The notes beneath the pieces were generated by a model that was given only the letters and a program-made list of their open reading frames with translations, made no database searches and was not told the origin of the DNA. This document shows, piece after piece, positions 18,488-27,459 of a stretch of DNA of 64,000 bases. Origin of the DNA: COE1 sp910588595 (lineage in GTDB: Bacteria; Bacillota; Clostridia; Lachnospirales; Lachnospiraceae). A program made the position numbers and the translations under genes. Location: positions 121,672-185,671 of the forward strand of contig CARDBT010000001.1 in NCBI GenBank assembly GCA_948957135.1, read 5' to 3'. The first letter of the stretch is position 1. Each line of letters starts with the position of its first letter.

Positions 18488-20284
18488 TCACACCGCGCGC
18501 GTCGCCTTTTTCAACAGTTCCAGCTCCGCCCCCTCGAAATACGGGGCAAGCTTCTCATAGACGCGCTCATGATAGGCGTTCAGTTTCCGGATGTCGGACG
18601 GCTCCATATAGTGTGTGTCGATGGCGTCTAAGTCGATCGGGACATAGGTCAGATGGCGGAATCCCATAAACTGACCGTATTCAGTCTTTTCCTCCTTCAC
18701 GATCTCGACAATGTTCTCCGTGCGGATGCCATGGCTGTCCTGCACGTACATGCCCGGTTCATCGGACACGATCATGCCCTCCTCCAGCTTTGTCTCCGGT
18801 ATCTCCTGCTTGTACTGCCATCTCAGACTGTGCGGTCCCTCATGGACGTTCAATATATATCCGATCCCATGGCCTGTCCCGTGCTTGTAGTCGAGTCCGC
18901 ACTCCCACAGCGGCGCGCGCGCTATGATATCAAGATTTCTCCCCGTACAGCCGTACAGAAATCTCGCATCCGCCAACCGGAGCATCGCACATGCAACCTT
19001 CGTGAAGTGGAGCTTCATCTCATCGGTGACGGCACCGAGCGCGATCGTCCTCGTCACATCCGTCGTGCCGCCCTCATACTGACCGCCAGAGTCAACCAAG
19101 TAAAGCCCCTCCGCATCGATACGGCTGAAATGCTCCTCGGTCGCACTGTAGTGCGCCATCGCCGCGTTGGACTTGTAAGCGCTGATCGTGGGGAACGACA
19201 GATCCAGAAATCCCGGGATCTCAGCCCGCATGCCGTCAAGCTTCGCCGCCACACTCAGCTCATCCATCGCTGTCTTCCCCGCATTTTCCTTCATCCAGAA
19301 GAGGAATTTTGTCAGCGTGGCACTGTCCCGGATGTAACACTCCCTGATATGTTCCAGTTCCACAGGATTTTTAACCGCCTTCATCAGCTCTGTCGGATTC
19401 TTCTTGTCTACAAGCTCCGTGCGGTCCTGCACCAGCTTGTAGAGCATATAGCTGATATCCGCGCACGAACACCACACCTTTCCGTCGATCTCACAGCGTT
19501 TGAGATACGCTGCGGCGTGATCGTACTCCTCACATGTCACACCGTTTTCCGCCAGATATCCCCTCGTCTCCTCCGTCAGCGCCGCAGACTGGATAAACAG
19601 CACCGCCTTGTCCCTCGAAATAAATGCATAGGACAGCGCCACCGGGTTACACTCCACATCATTCGCGCGGATATTGCAGAGCCACATGATATCATCAAGC
19701 TTCGAGAGCAGCAGATGTGCAGCGCCTTCCTCCGCCATCTTTTCCCTCACCTTGCCAAGCTTTTCGGTCACTCCCATACCGCAGCTTTCCTCGGGAACCA
19801 CCCATATCCTGCTCACAGGCATCGCCGGTCTGTCCTGCCAGAGCTGCACCGCGATGTCCCTGTCATAGGCAAGCGTCACATTTTTTCCGCCAAAAGCCTC
19901 CTCGAGCTCCTTGCCGAAAAAGGCGTCCACCACCCTGCCGTCAAAGCCGATCGTCTGCCCTTCCTCCACATTCTTTTCGAGATACTCTTTGATGGTCGGA
20001 ACATTTTCCTCATGCATCCTGTACAGGACGATCCCGGAGCCTTCCAGCTCACTCTCCGCCTGCACAAAATACCTGCCGTCCGTCCACAGACCCGCCTCCT
20101 TGCCGCTCACCACCAGCGTTCCTGCCGATCCGGTAAATCCCGACAAAAATTCCCTCATCTTGAAATAGTCACTGACGTATTCCGAATTGTGATAGTCTGC
20201 CGTCGGCACGATGTAATAATCAATCCCCGCCTCCCGCAGCAGCGTCTGCAGCGCTGTGATCCGTTGTTTCTCTATAGCTCCCAT
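18488..20284 (-). CDS. Aminopeptidase P family protein (Xaa-Pro aminopeptidase)
   Basis: This M24B metallopeptidase of about 598 residues removes N-terminal residues next to proline. Two creatinase-like N-terminal domains (1-300) precede the pita-bread catalytic domain. Metal ligands can be placed in YLVDSGGQYEGGTTDVTRT (two aspartates), GTGHGIGYILNVHEG (histidine), and the two glutamates in SDEPGMY and HGIRTEN. ATG 20284 is chosen for its eight-base distance from GGAGGA; ATG 20290 would be only two bases away. It is the last gene of an operon with deoC, 18 bases apart. Confidence 0.93.
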   Translation of the reverse strand: MGAIEKQRITALQTLLREAGIDYYIVPTADYHNSEYVSDYFKMREFLSGFTGSAGTLVVSGKEAGLWTDGRYFVQAESELEGSGIVLYRMHEENVPTIKEYLEKNVEEGQTIGFDGRVVDAFFGKELEEAFGGKNVTLAYDRDIAVQLWQDRPAMPVSRIWVVPEESCGMGVTEKLGKVREKMAEEGAAHLLLSKLDDIMWLCNIRANDVECNPVALSYAFISRDKAVLFIQSAALTEETRGYLAENGVTCEEYDHAAAYLKRCEIDGKVWCSCADISYMLYKLVQDRTELVDKKNPTELMKAVKNPVELEHIRECYIRDSATLTKFLFWMKENAGKTAMDELSVAAKLDGMRAEIPGFLDLSFPTISAYKSNAAMAHYSATEEHFSRIDAEGLYLVDSGGQYEGGTTDVTRTIALGAVTDEMKLHFTKVACAMLRLADARFLYGCTGRNLDIIARAPLWECGLDYKHGTGHGIGYILNVHEGPHSLRWQYKQEIPETKLEEGMIVSDEPGMYVQDSHGIRTENIVEIVKEEKTEYGQFMGFRHLTYVPIDLDAIDTHYMEPSDIRKLNAYHERVYEKLAPYFEGAELELLKKATRAV

Positions 20285-20302
20285 GTTCATATCCTCCAAA
20301 TT

Positions 20303-21022
20303 TCAATACCCTTGTGTCTGTTTTCCCTGCAACAGGCTCACCGCGGATGATGTGCCGATCCGGTCACAGCCTTCCCCGATAAACAATACCAAATCCTTCC
20401 TGGTCTTTACACCGCCCGCAGCTTTTATCTTTACATTTGGACCAATGTATCGCTTGAACAGACGAATGTCCTCGATCGTCGCACCGCCCGTCCCAAAACC
20501 AGTTGAAGTCTTTATGTAATCTGCTCCGGCATTTGTGACTGCTTTGCACATCGCGACCTTCTCTTCCTCCGAGAGGAAACATGTCTCGATGATCACTTTT
20601 AAAATGTGCTCTCCACACACCCTTTTCAATATACGGATCTCTTCCTCCACCTTGACATAATCCCCGTTCTTCACATCGCTGATATTCACCACCATGTCGA
20701 TCTCATTGCAGCCGTCGGCAAACGCCTGCTCCACCTCTGCTACTTTCGCAGCTGTCGTGCTGTAGCCAAGCGGAAATCCTATCACAGTACAGATATTGAC
20801 CTTATCCCCATATGCATCATGTACCCGCTTCACATAAACCGGTGGAATACACACCGAAGCTGTCTTGTATTTGATCGCTTCATCACAGAGCTTTTCGATA
20901 TCGCTCCATGAAGCGAACGGCTTTAGCTGGGTGTGATCGATGCGCCGCATTATCTGCCTGTCAGTAAGCTCATAATCCGAATTGGAATTCTCTTGACTCA
21001 TAATCTCTTGATCTGTCATCAT
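20303..21022 (-). CDS. deoC: Deoxyribose-phosphate aldolase
   Basis: The enzyme has 239 residues and cleaves 2-deoxyribose-5-phosphate to glyceraldehyde-3-phosphate and acetaldehyde in deoxynucleoside catabolism. The Schiff-base lysine lies in YIKTSTGFGTGGAT, and the second lysine in KIKAAGGVKT. The N-terminus is about 20 residues longer than in E. coli-type short forms and is acidic. GGGGG precedes ATG 21022. It sits between a small membrane protein gene (9 bases upstream) and aminopeptidase P (18 bases downstream); no other deo genes are nearby. Confidence 0.95.
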   Translation of the reverse strand: MMTDQEIMSQENSNSDYELTDRQIMRRIDHTQLKPFASWSDIEKLCDEAIKYKTASVCIPPVYVKRVHDAYGDKVNICTVIGFPLGYSTTAAKVAEVEQAFADGCNEIDMVVNISDVKNGDYVKVEEEIRILKRVCGEHILKVIIETCFLSEEEKVAMCKAVTNAGADYIKTSTGFGTGGATIEDIRLFKRYIGPNVKIKAAGGVKTRKDLVLFIGEGCDRIGTSSAVSLLQGKQTQGY

Positions 21023-21031
21023 ACAATCCCC

Positions 21032-21379
21032 CTATTTTATCCCTGCCAGAAACTCTTTCTGCGCCTTCATCAGCACCATGCCATAACCGACGATCACGAG
21101 AACCAGCACGATCCGCATCAGTGTCTCCGCCAGCGGATATCTGATAAAAAGTCCGAGCACACCTGCCAGCCCCACCGCAAAAAGAACGACTCCGGTCGCA
21201 AGCGTAACAGGAAAGGTAAATCTGATAAACCTTTTCGGATCCTTCGCCCGTTCGATCGGAAATCCCATGCCCACGAGCATCGCCGGAAGCTGGTCTGTCG
21301 ATCGCATCCGGACTGCTCTATAAACCATAATGGCACCACATGCCATAATGAGCAGATCCAGTATCAATCCAAACCCCAT
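21032..21379 (-). CDS. Small membrane protein of unknown function
   Basis: The protein has about 115 residues with three hydrophobic helices, near residues 3-22, 58-80 and 85-106, separated by a basic cytoplasmic-looking loop (FPIERAKDPKRFIRF). I do not recognise the family with confidence. ATG 21379 has GAAGGAG a few bases upstream; the longer reading would bury that site. It is the first gene of an operon with deoC and the aminopeptidase, though that may only reflect gene packing. Confidence 0.7.
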   Translation of the reverse strand: MGFGLILDLLIMACGAIMVYRAVRMRSTDQLPAMLVGMGFPIERAKDPKRFIRFTFPVTLATGVVLFAVGLAGVLGLFIRYPLAETLMRIVLVLVIVGYGMVLMKAQKEFLAGIK

Positions 21380-21430
21380 CTGTACTCCTTCTTTCATCCA
21401 ACTTTATAATAAATGAAACAAAATTTTATT

Positions 21431-21492
21431 GAGCACAGAAACTCTCGTCTTCCTCGCATATCATACGCGAATCGAAACCAAGAGTTTCTGCT
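21431..21492 (-). terminator. Long imperfect hairpin after thrC
   Basis: On the minus strand AGCAGAAACTCT (21492-21481) pairs with AGAGTTTCTGTGCT (about 21445-21432). The loop itself contains an inner TCGCGTA/TATGCGA hairpin. A-T-rich sequence follows. It is probably the thrC terminator, or part of the leader of the next operon. Confidence 0.5.
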
Positions 21493-21534
21493 ATTATCAA
21501 TTAGAAACTGAAAAAAATGACGTGACAAAGTATC

Positions 21535-23022
21535 TTAAATACCAAGAAATTTCATGACTACCGACTTCATCTCTTCCTTGCCGCAAACCGTATCATGCAG
21601 AACCGGCGCTGTGCGGATTTCCTCGATCGCTCCAGGAACTTTGACATTTGCAAGTTTTGAGAGCTCGTCAACAAGCTCAAAGTCTCCCATTGTATCATAC
21701 TTTTCATCGATGGCATCCATCACACTCCTGGTAAATTTGAACGGACTTGCTGTCGATGCCAGCACCACCTTCGTGTTGTCATCGGTCTCCTTCCTATATT
21801 TTCTGCACACCGCAGCGGCAACAGCCGTATGCGTGTCGATCACATATCCGGTCTTCTCATAGAGTGTCCTGATCATTTCCGCAGTTTCCTGCTCGGATGC
21901 ATAATTCCCGTAAAAATCTTTCATCTGTGCCCGCATATCTGCAGTGATCTCATATTTGCCCGCAGTGGACAGTTCGCTCATGAATGCTGCATTTTTATCC
22001 GCATCCGCACCCGCCGTCAGATAGATCAGCCGTTCGAGATTGCTGGAGATCAGTATATCCATGGAAGGGGAACTGGTAAGCACAAAATCCCTATTCCTAT
22101 CATAGATACCTGTCTCAAAGAAATCATAGAGCACTTTATTTTCGTTGGAAGCACAGATCAGCTTCGCGATGGGAACGCCCATGTTCTTGGCAAAATACGC
22201 CGCAAGAATATTACCAAAATTGCCCGTGGGAACAACTACATTGATCTTCTCGTCCCTCTCAACTTTGCTTTCCTTTAAAAGCTGTGCATAGGCATATACA
22301 TAATAGACGATCTGCGGGACAAGTCTTCCTATATTAATAGAGTTTGCAGAGGAGAACTGGAACCCCGCTTTGTCCATGATGTCTGCGAGCTCTCTATCTC
22401 CAAACAGCTGCTTCACACCGGTCTGCGCGTCGTCAAAATTGCCTGTGATACCCACCACAAAAGTATTTTCCCCCTTCTGTGTGACCATCTGTTTTTCCTG
22501 AATCGGACTGACGCCGTTTTTGGGGTAAAATACAATAATGCGTGTCCCTTTCACATCTGCGAAACCTGCGAGTGCCGCCTTTCCGGTATCACCGCTTGTC
22601 GCCGTGAGGATCACGATCTCATTCTGCACATCATTTTTCTTTGCCGACGTGGTCAACAGATGCGGCAGAATGGAGAGCGCCATGTCCTTGAACGCGATCG
22701 TCGCACCGTGGAATAGTTCCAGATAATAGGTTCCATCCGCCTCCACAAGCGGCGCGATCACCTCCGTATCAAACTTTTCGTCATACGCCCTGTTGATACA
22801 GTCCTTGAGCTCTGCCTCCGTGAAATCTGTGAAAAACAGCTTCATCACCTCATATGCAGTCTCCTGATATGTCATCGCCGATAATTCCTCAAGGCTCTTA
22901 TCCAGCCGTGGAACCGCCTCCGGCACAAATAGCCCGCCATCGTCCGCAAGCCCCTTCAAAATTGCCTGAGACGCCTTAACTGCCCCGTCCTTGCTTCTTG
23001 TGCTTCTGTACAATAAATCCAT
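21535..23022 (-). CDS. thrC: Threonine synthase
   Basis: The 495-residue PLP enzyme converts O-phosphohomoserine to threonine. The N-terminus YRSTRSKDGAVKASQAILKG and the PLP lysine in FHGATIAFKDMALSILP are characteristic of the longer fungal/proteobacterial-type threonine synthase. The phosphate-binding region appears as ATSGDTGKAALAGF. GAGGAG precedes ATG 23022. The gene stands alone; the rest of the threonine pathway is not in the window. Confidence 0.95.
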   Translation of the reverse strand: MDLLYRSTRSKDGAVKASQAILKGLADDGGLFVPEAVPRLDKSLEELSAMTYQETAYEVMKLFFTDFTEAELKDCINRAYDEKFDTEVIAPLVEADGTYYLELFHGATIAFKDMALSILPHLLTTSAKKNDVQNEIVILTATSGDTGKAALAGFADVKGTRIIVFYPKNGVSPIQEKQMVTQKGENTFVVGITGNFDDAQTGVKQLFGDRELADIMDKAGFQFSSANSINIGRLVPQIVYYVYAYAQLLKESKVERDEKINVVVPTGNFGNILAAYFAKNMGVPIAKLICASNENKVLYDFFETGIYDRNRDFVLTSSPSMDILISSNLERLIYLTAGADADKNAAFMSELSTAGKYEITADMRAQMKDFYGNYASEQETAEMIRTLYEKTGYVIDTHTAVAAAVCRKYRKETDDNTKVVLASTASPFKFTRSVMDAIDEKYDTMGDFELVDELSKLANVKVPGAIEEIRTAPVLHDTVCGKEEMKSVVMKFLGI

Positions 23023-23086
23023 TTTATTTTCTCCTCTTATTCTATGTTAAATATTTATCAATATAATCCGGCACAACTCTTTCCAA

Positions 23087-23116
23087 AGTATATCACAGAG
23101 CACTGATCTCATGCAA
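23087..23116 (-). promoter_or_regulatory. Candidate promoter of thrC
   Basis: Minus strand TTGCAT (23116-23111), 18-base spacer, TATACT (23092-23087) with an extended TGTGA before the -10. It overlaps the last codons of the HipA-like gene. Confidence 0.5.
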
Positions 23117-24221
23117 GCCCCAATTCCTGTATCCGTTCATATACCTTTTCAAAAATAAATTTGTATTGTTCGTTTCTCTCAACCACTTTCATAAACTTTT
23201 CTTCATTGAAAACAACGTTGGTGTATTCTTTATACTGATACGCCAGTTCCCTCAGCGTTTCTGCAGTATTGAACATCTGACTCAGCGTGTCCCTCGCGTC
23301 GTGCGCAAAATAGTCCGCCACAAGGGCACAGTTGAAATCAAACAAAGGTGCAAGGCGCTCGATCTTACCTGTATCATTGTTCATCATAAATCCATAATTC
23401 TGTGTGTGCCGGTCCGTATTCACAATAATATAATCCAGCACCGGGATACCGGCAAACTCTGCCCCCCACTGCTCCATGCAATGTTCCCTGTAGTTTATGC
23501 CAAGACGTCTGCAATAATCTATGACTTCCCATGCCTCCACAAAAGAGTAGTCCTCACCCACAAAATTTTTACATATGGAGACCTGACCCTCGCCATCCAT
23601 CATGTTCTTCATATCGCTGACGTATGTGACGCAGTCAATCCTATTCTCGAAGCATTCAAGGATCTCCGAAGCAAGTACTTCCATCTTTGTATTTACGCAA
23701 TCTGTTGTCTTATCTGATTTTAATAGATAGAGGATGTCATCCATACGCACCCAGCCTTTTCGAAACAACCCTTTTGTGGTCAGCTCCGGGCAGATGGCGC
23801 TTGTCGTGATCGTAGGGCTGAACCCCCCCAAAGACAAATCGATGATATCCTTTAATTTATTCTGCCGGATATTGATCGATTCCCATGTGTCTGGTTCGTT
23901 TTCTTCCTGAACCCAAAAACTGTCCTGAATAGATACCCCCTTACACTTGATGCAGATATTCACTCTGTTGTCGATCGAGTCCACTTGTGGTATCTGAAAA
24001 GCGGCGTAAATCTTCTTGGCGTTATCCCTCGACAGTGACAGCATCCTGCTGCTCAGATAGCTCTTCACTGTCTGCACATTGTACATGATATCTTTCATAT
24101 TGGAACTTTTCTTGATATTTGCCCTGAGAAAATAGGGTAACAGATCTTCCCGAAACACTTCCACCGTAAAATCCGGCAGGTTAAAATATAATACTTTCGT
24201 ATTTTTCAGCATCAAAAACAT
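23109..24221 (-). CDS. HipA-like protein kinase, solitary
   Basis: The protein has about 370 residues. The C-terminal half shows HipA-type kinase residues: the catalytic loop in DYIIVNTDRHTQNYGFM and the metal-binding aspartate in APLFDFNCAL. HipA kinases phosphorylate translation or other targets and are usually toxins paired with a HipB repressor. Here no HipB-like helix-turn-helix gene lies on either side, and the N-terminal half does not look like the classical HipA N-terminal domain. It may be a stand-alone HipA-like kinase of a type common in Clostridia. It has its own promoter. The start lacks a clear Shine-Dalgarno; MLKNTK nine bases in is an alternative. Confidence 0.7.
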   Translation of the reverse strand: MFLMLKNTKVLYFNLPDFTVEVFREDLLPYFLRANIKKSSNMKDIMYNVQTVKSYLSSRMLSLSRDNAKKIYAAFQIPQVDSIDNRVNICIKCKGVSIQDSFWVQEENEPDTWESINIRQNKLKDIIDLSLGGFSPTITTSAICPELTTKGLFRKGWVRMDDILYLLKSDKTTDCVNTKMEVLASEILECFENRIDCVTYVSDMKNMMDGEGQVSICKNFVGEDYSFVEAWEVIDYCRRLGINYREHCMEQWGAEFAGIPVLDYIIVNTDRHTQNYGFMMNNDTGKIERLAPLFDFNCALVADYFAHDARDTLSQMFNTAETLRELAYQYKEYTNVVFNEEKFMKVVERNEQYKFIFEKVYERIQELGLA

Positions 24222-24288
24222 TATTATACACCATCTATCTATTATTATTTACTTCTATGACAAAGCATGTTCACTTTACTGCACTTGT

Positions 24289-24317
24289 ATTATATCACAA
24301 AAGGGTGTTCATAACAA
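24289..24317 (-). promoter_or_regulatory. Sigma-A promoter of the HipA-like gene
   Basis: Minus strand TTGTTA (24317-24312), 17-base spacer ending in an extended TGTGA, TATAAT (24294-24289). Start near 24282, about 60 bases before the gene. Confidence 0.75.
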
Positions 24318-24372
24318 TCCTTTTGCCCTCGATCAACATAATAGAATGCAGAATGTTTCAATATTCCGATAC

Positions 24373-24533
24373 TAAGGAACTGTTAAGAATTAACTTTGCA
24401 GATGACGCAGTATAAATCTTTTTATGCAAGGCGGAGGAATGAGGCGTACTGGGGTACGCCGATTGACGACAACGCGGCATAAGAAGATTTAGACAAGTCA
24501 GATGCAAAGATTAATTCTTTAACAGTTCCTAAG
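24373..24533. repeat. MITE-like palindromic element
   Basis: A segment of about 160 bases has imperfect inverted arms of about 60 bases. The outer part pairs TAAGGAACTGTTAA with TTAACAGTTCC, and further in TTTGCA with TGCAAA and AAATCTT with AAGATTT. At its centre is the tight hairpin GGCGTAC-TGGG-GTACGCC (24443-24460). It encodes nothing. It lies exactly between the housekeeping part and the injection-system operon. Size and symmetry suggest a non-autonomous mobile element. Confidence 0.65.
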
Positions 24534-24555
24534 TTACGAAACTTGCAACAATTTA

Positions 24556-24580
24556 AAAAGCGGCTGGATTGCCGCCTTTT
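24556..24580 (-). terminator. Terminator of the injection-system operon
   Basis: GCGGC and GCCGC pair across a six-base loop; on the minus strand a run TTTTT follows. It lies about 50 bases past the last gene of the operon (24628). The A-rich side makes it partly bidirectional. Confidence 0.7.
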
Positions 24581-24627
24581 AAGTTTAAATTTGGTTGTAT
24601 TATTCGCGAAAGGTGGTCACGCTTGTA

Positions 24628-25167
24628 TCACCCTTCTTGCATCAATGTCATAACAGCATCCAAAGCGCCCTGCACCGTCTCACCCTCCAGCGCCAGCACC
24701 AGCACACCGCACAGAAGTTCATAATCATCCATCAGCATCTCAATAACATCCCCACACTTTTCCAGCTCATCATCACCTGCCAGCTCTGTCCTCATGGTAT
24801 AGCGCAATCCTATAGAATGCACTGGGCTTTTATCATCCTGCATGTACAAAAACTGTCCGACCGGAAGCATTTTGTTCAGCAGATTGATCATCTGCAATAT
24901 ATTCAATTCCGTGAGTGTCCCAGGACTTTCTGCCATCATTCCATCGAGCTCTAACTGCCCATAAAACTGCAAAATGCTTCCATAATCCGGCGCATCAACG
25001 AAATTGCAGGATACATCCAGACTCAGTTCATCGCTGACCCTTAGCCCAAAGATCAGTGAATCCAGCGGCGTCTGTTCCCCTTCCTCCAGAAACATGCTGG
25101 TCATCTCATACTGTTTCATGTATGCCTCCAGCCTCTTTAAACCTTCCCGCAGCTCTATCTTATTCAT
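24628..25167 (-). CDS. Acidic hypothetical protein, last gene of the injection-system operon
   Basis: The protein has about 179 residues, is acidic, and has no signal peptide or membrane helix. I do not recognise the family firmly. Its pattern of alternating amphipathic strands and helices, together with size and acidity, recalls YbjN-like or secretion-chaperone-like folds; that is inference from composition. ATG 25167 has GGAGGA four bases before. It follows the AAA ATPase gene by 90 bases and precedes the operon terminator, so it is likely expressed with the injection system, perhaps as a chaperone for cargo. Confidence 0.6.
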   Translation of the reverse strand: MNKIELREGLKRLEAYMKQYEMTSMFLEEGEQTPLDSLIFGLRVSDELSLDVSCNFVDAPDYGSILQFYGQLELDGMMAESPGTLTELNILQMINLLNKMLPVGQFLYMQDDKSPVHSIGLRYTMRTELAGDDELEKCGDVIEMLMDDYELLCGVLVLALEGETVQGALDAVMTLMQEG

Positions 25168-25257
25168 ATTTTCCTCCATTCTGCCGCTCTATGATATATC
25201 TGACAAACTGCTTCCTGACAAACATTGAAACACACCATAAAATCAGCGTTGACCTCT

Positions 25258-27441
25258 TTAAATTTTGTATCCATAATACTCTTTTAACTCCGCTTTTCCA
25301 AGTATTTTCCCCGATTTCTCATACTCCTGCTGCAGTGCTGTCATAATGTGTTCCATCCCTGTATTCTCCTGCCTAGAAGCGGCAATAAATGCCGCGTTCA
25401 ATGCGATATTCTTAATCGAGGCACCGGAAAGTTCAAAATTTTCTGCAAGATAAGCGATATCTATGTCCTTCTGCAAAGGCATCTGTTTGGGGAAAACCTT
25501 CTCCCATAACAGCTCCCGCTGTTCCTTCCGCGGAAATGTAAATCGGATGATATATTTCATCCTTCGTTTATACGCATCATCAAAATTCTGCATTAAATTC
25601 GTGGCAAGAATTGTAATCCCATCATATTCTTCCATCTTCTGCAGAAGATATGCAGTCTGTGCATTCGCGCTGATATCCCTGGCATCCGAGACATCCACAC
25701 GCTTTCCAAACAGCACGTCAGCCTCGTCAAAAAAGAGGATGCTTCGGCTCTTTTTCACTTCGTCAAAGATCTCCCGGAGATTCTTCTGCGTCTCCCCGAT
25801 ATATTTAGACAACACCCCGGACAGATCCACTTTATACAATTCCAGATTAAGTTCCTTTGCGAGCACCTGTGCTGCCATAGTCTTTCCGGTGCCGGGAGGC
25901 CCTGCAAACAGTAGAGAGACACCTCTGCCATATGCAATCTTATCCTGAAATCCCCACTGCTCATAGACCTTACCTCTGTAAGCCACCTGCCCGCATGCCT
26001 GCCGCAGCAGCTCCTTTGGACCATCTTCTAATATCAGATCATCCCACGAATAGGCCGCATTGACTTGGCTTGCGCGCTCCCCTAACCGGTGCGAAATCTT
26101 TTGCTGGCAGGCCTGATATAACAATACGGCAGATATCTGCCGCTCTCCCTTGTTTTTCGCTTTCCTGCAGGCAGCTTTTGCCGCTTCCTTGATCACTCCC
26201 GGCGTAAAATCAAACTGGGCTGCAAGCCTGTCGTACAGCGCAGTATCCTCCTGTCCGGCCTCCGCAGCCAGAAATTCCTTCCAGAGCAGGCTTCTCTCCT
26301 GAATAGACGGGAGACGCATCCGAAATTCTTCAATCTGATATCCTGCAGGATACTGCCCTTCCATCAGATCTTCTCCCTCTTCTTCCTCCACTGTCAGAAA
26401 GATATCCTGGAAAAATATAGCAGCTCTTTGAAGGATCTCCTGTGCAGCCTGGCGTTTTTGCCGTTCCCCTGACCAGATGGCTTCCCAATGGCAAAATACC
26501 AGAAAAGCCCTGTCCAGCACAGCGCGCACCACGGCATCGCTCACTGTTTCCAGGATCTGGTCTTCCCTTTTGTTCAAAACCTCCCGGATATCAAAGAACA
26601 GGATATTATACCCTTTCGTCTCTGCTGCAAGTCGAATCTGCAGCTTCTTACCACTTCCATATGGCCCACGCAGGAGAAATAATCGTGCCCGTATGTCTAT
26701 GCGCTCCTCTAAACGCTGTCCAATGGCATCCGCCGCATCCTGATTGATACTCAGTCCCATCTCCCTACTGTTGTCAGACAATCTCAGCTGATACTCAGCC
26801 TTGCGTTTTACTAAATCTGATTCGTAGAAAAAAGTAAAATCGATCAGATCTCTGTGAAGCCTCAGCCGCCATGCCAGCCCGCTCTCCTGCCCTGCAGCCT
26901 GTCTGTCAAATACACAGCACAACAGTTCCCTGCGGCTATATGTCTGATGAATCAGTGTACTCTGAGCCAATTCATCCATCGTATACATTTTCACACACAA
27001 ATCCAGCGAAGGAGACCGCCATGCCAGATCATCCTGCAGATAGCAGTACATTCGTTCGTATTCCCGATTAAGCTCCGGCGCCATGGCAAGACAAGCCATA
27101 TACTGTTCAAACGATGTCAACTCTAATTTGCGGAGCATATATTCAAAAGGCAGCATCACACCACTTTTAATCGTACGGTAAGCCTTCCCGTGAAAATCCT
27201 CCCACATCGAAAAGAGCGCACCGCGCTCTTTTTCGTAATTTTCCCGGCTCATGTGCAAAAAGGAATCTTCCATAATATTAGAAAGCTCATCCTTAAATAT
27301 CTTTGTATTGTATATATGCCGGACTTTTCCGTCTTCCTTCAGCCGAACCGCATATTTTGTATAGAGGCTGATCTCATGCTTCAAGAGAATCAGCAATTCC
27401 TGAAAGTATTCCTCCTGACTGGAAAACACATTTTTCATCAT
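25258..27441 (-). CDS. AAA+ ATPase of the contractile injection system (Afp15-like)
   Basis: The protein has about 727 residues with two ATPase modules. The C-terminal one is intact: Walker A FAGPPGTGKTMAAQ, Walker B ILFFDEADVLFGKR, sensor ILATNLMQNFD and an arginine pair in YKRRMKY. The earlier module (about residues 240-330) has a degenerate loop, RGPYGSGKKLQ. The end, SGKILGKAELKEYYGYKI, matches the ending of the second AAA protein at 58746. ATPases of this type occur in all eCIS loci and are needed for assembly of the particle in Afp/PVC systems. GGGGA precedes ATG 27441; ATG 27453 has no ribosome site. Confidence 0.9.
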   Translation of the reverse strand: MMKNVFSSQEEYFQELLILLKHEISLYTKYAVRLKEDGKVRHIYNTKIFKDELSNIMEDSFLHMSRENYEKERGALFSMWEDFHGKAYRTIKSGVMLPFEYMLRKLELTSFEQYMACLAMAPELNREYERMYCYLQDDLAWRSPSLDLCVKMYTMDELAQSTLIHQTYSRRELLCCVFDRQAAGQESGLAWRLRLHRDLIDFTFFYESDLVKRKAEYQLRLSDNSREMGLSINQDAADAIGQRLEERIDIRARLFLLRGPYGSGKKLQIRLAAETKGYNILFFDIREVLNKREDQILETVSDAVVRAVLDRAFLVFCHWEAIWSGERQKRQAAQEILQRAAIFFQDIFLTVEEEEGEDLMEGQYPAGYQIEEFRMRLPSIQERSLLWKEFLAAEAGQEDTALYDRLAAQFDFTPGVIKEAAKAACRKAKNKGERQISAVLLYQACQQKISHRLGERASQVNAAYSWDDLILEDGPKELLRQACGQVAYRGKVYEQWGFQDKIAYGRGVSLLFAGPPGTGKTMAAQVLAKELNLELYKVDLSGVLSKYIGETQKNLREIFDEVKKSRSILFFDEADVLFGKRVDVSDARDISANAQTAYLLQKMEEYDGITILATNLMQNFDDAYKRRMKYIIRFTFPRKEQRELLWEKVFPKQMPLQKDIDIAYLAENFELSGASIKNIALNAAFIAASRQENTGMEHIMTALQQEYEKSGKILGKAELKEYYGYKI

Positions 27442-27459
27442 TTTGTTCCCCATTGTTGT

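Noticed and set aside
18653..20350. Long open frame (565 codons) on the plus strand
   Set aside because: It lies fully antisense to the aminopeptidase P gene, has the Arg/His/Leu-rich composition of a shadow frame, and no ribosome site or family resemblance.
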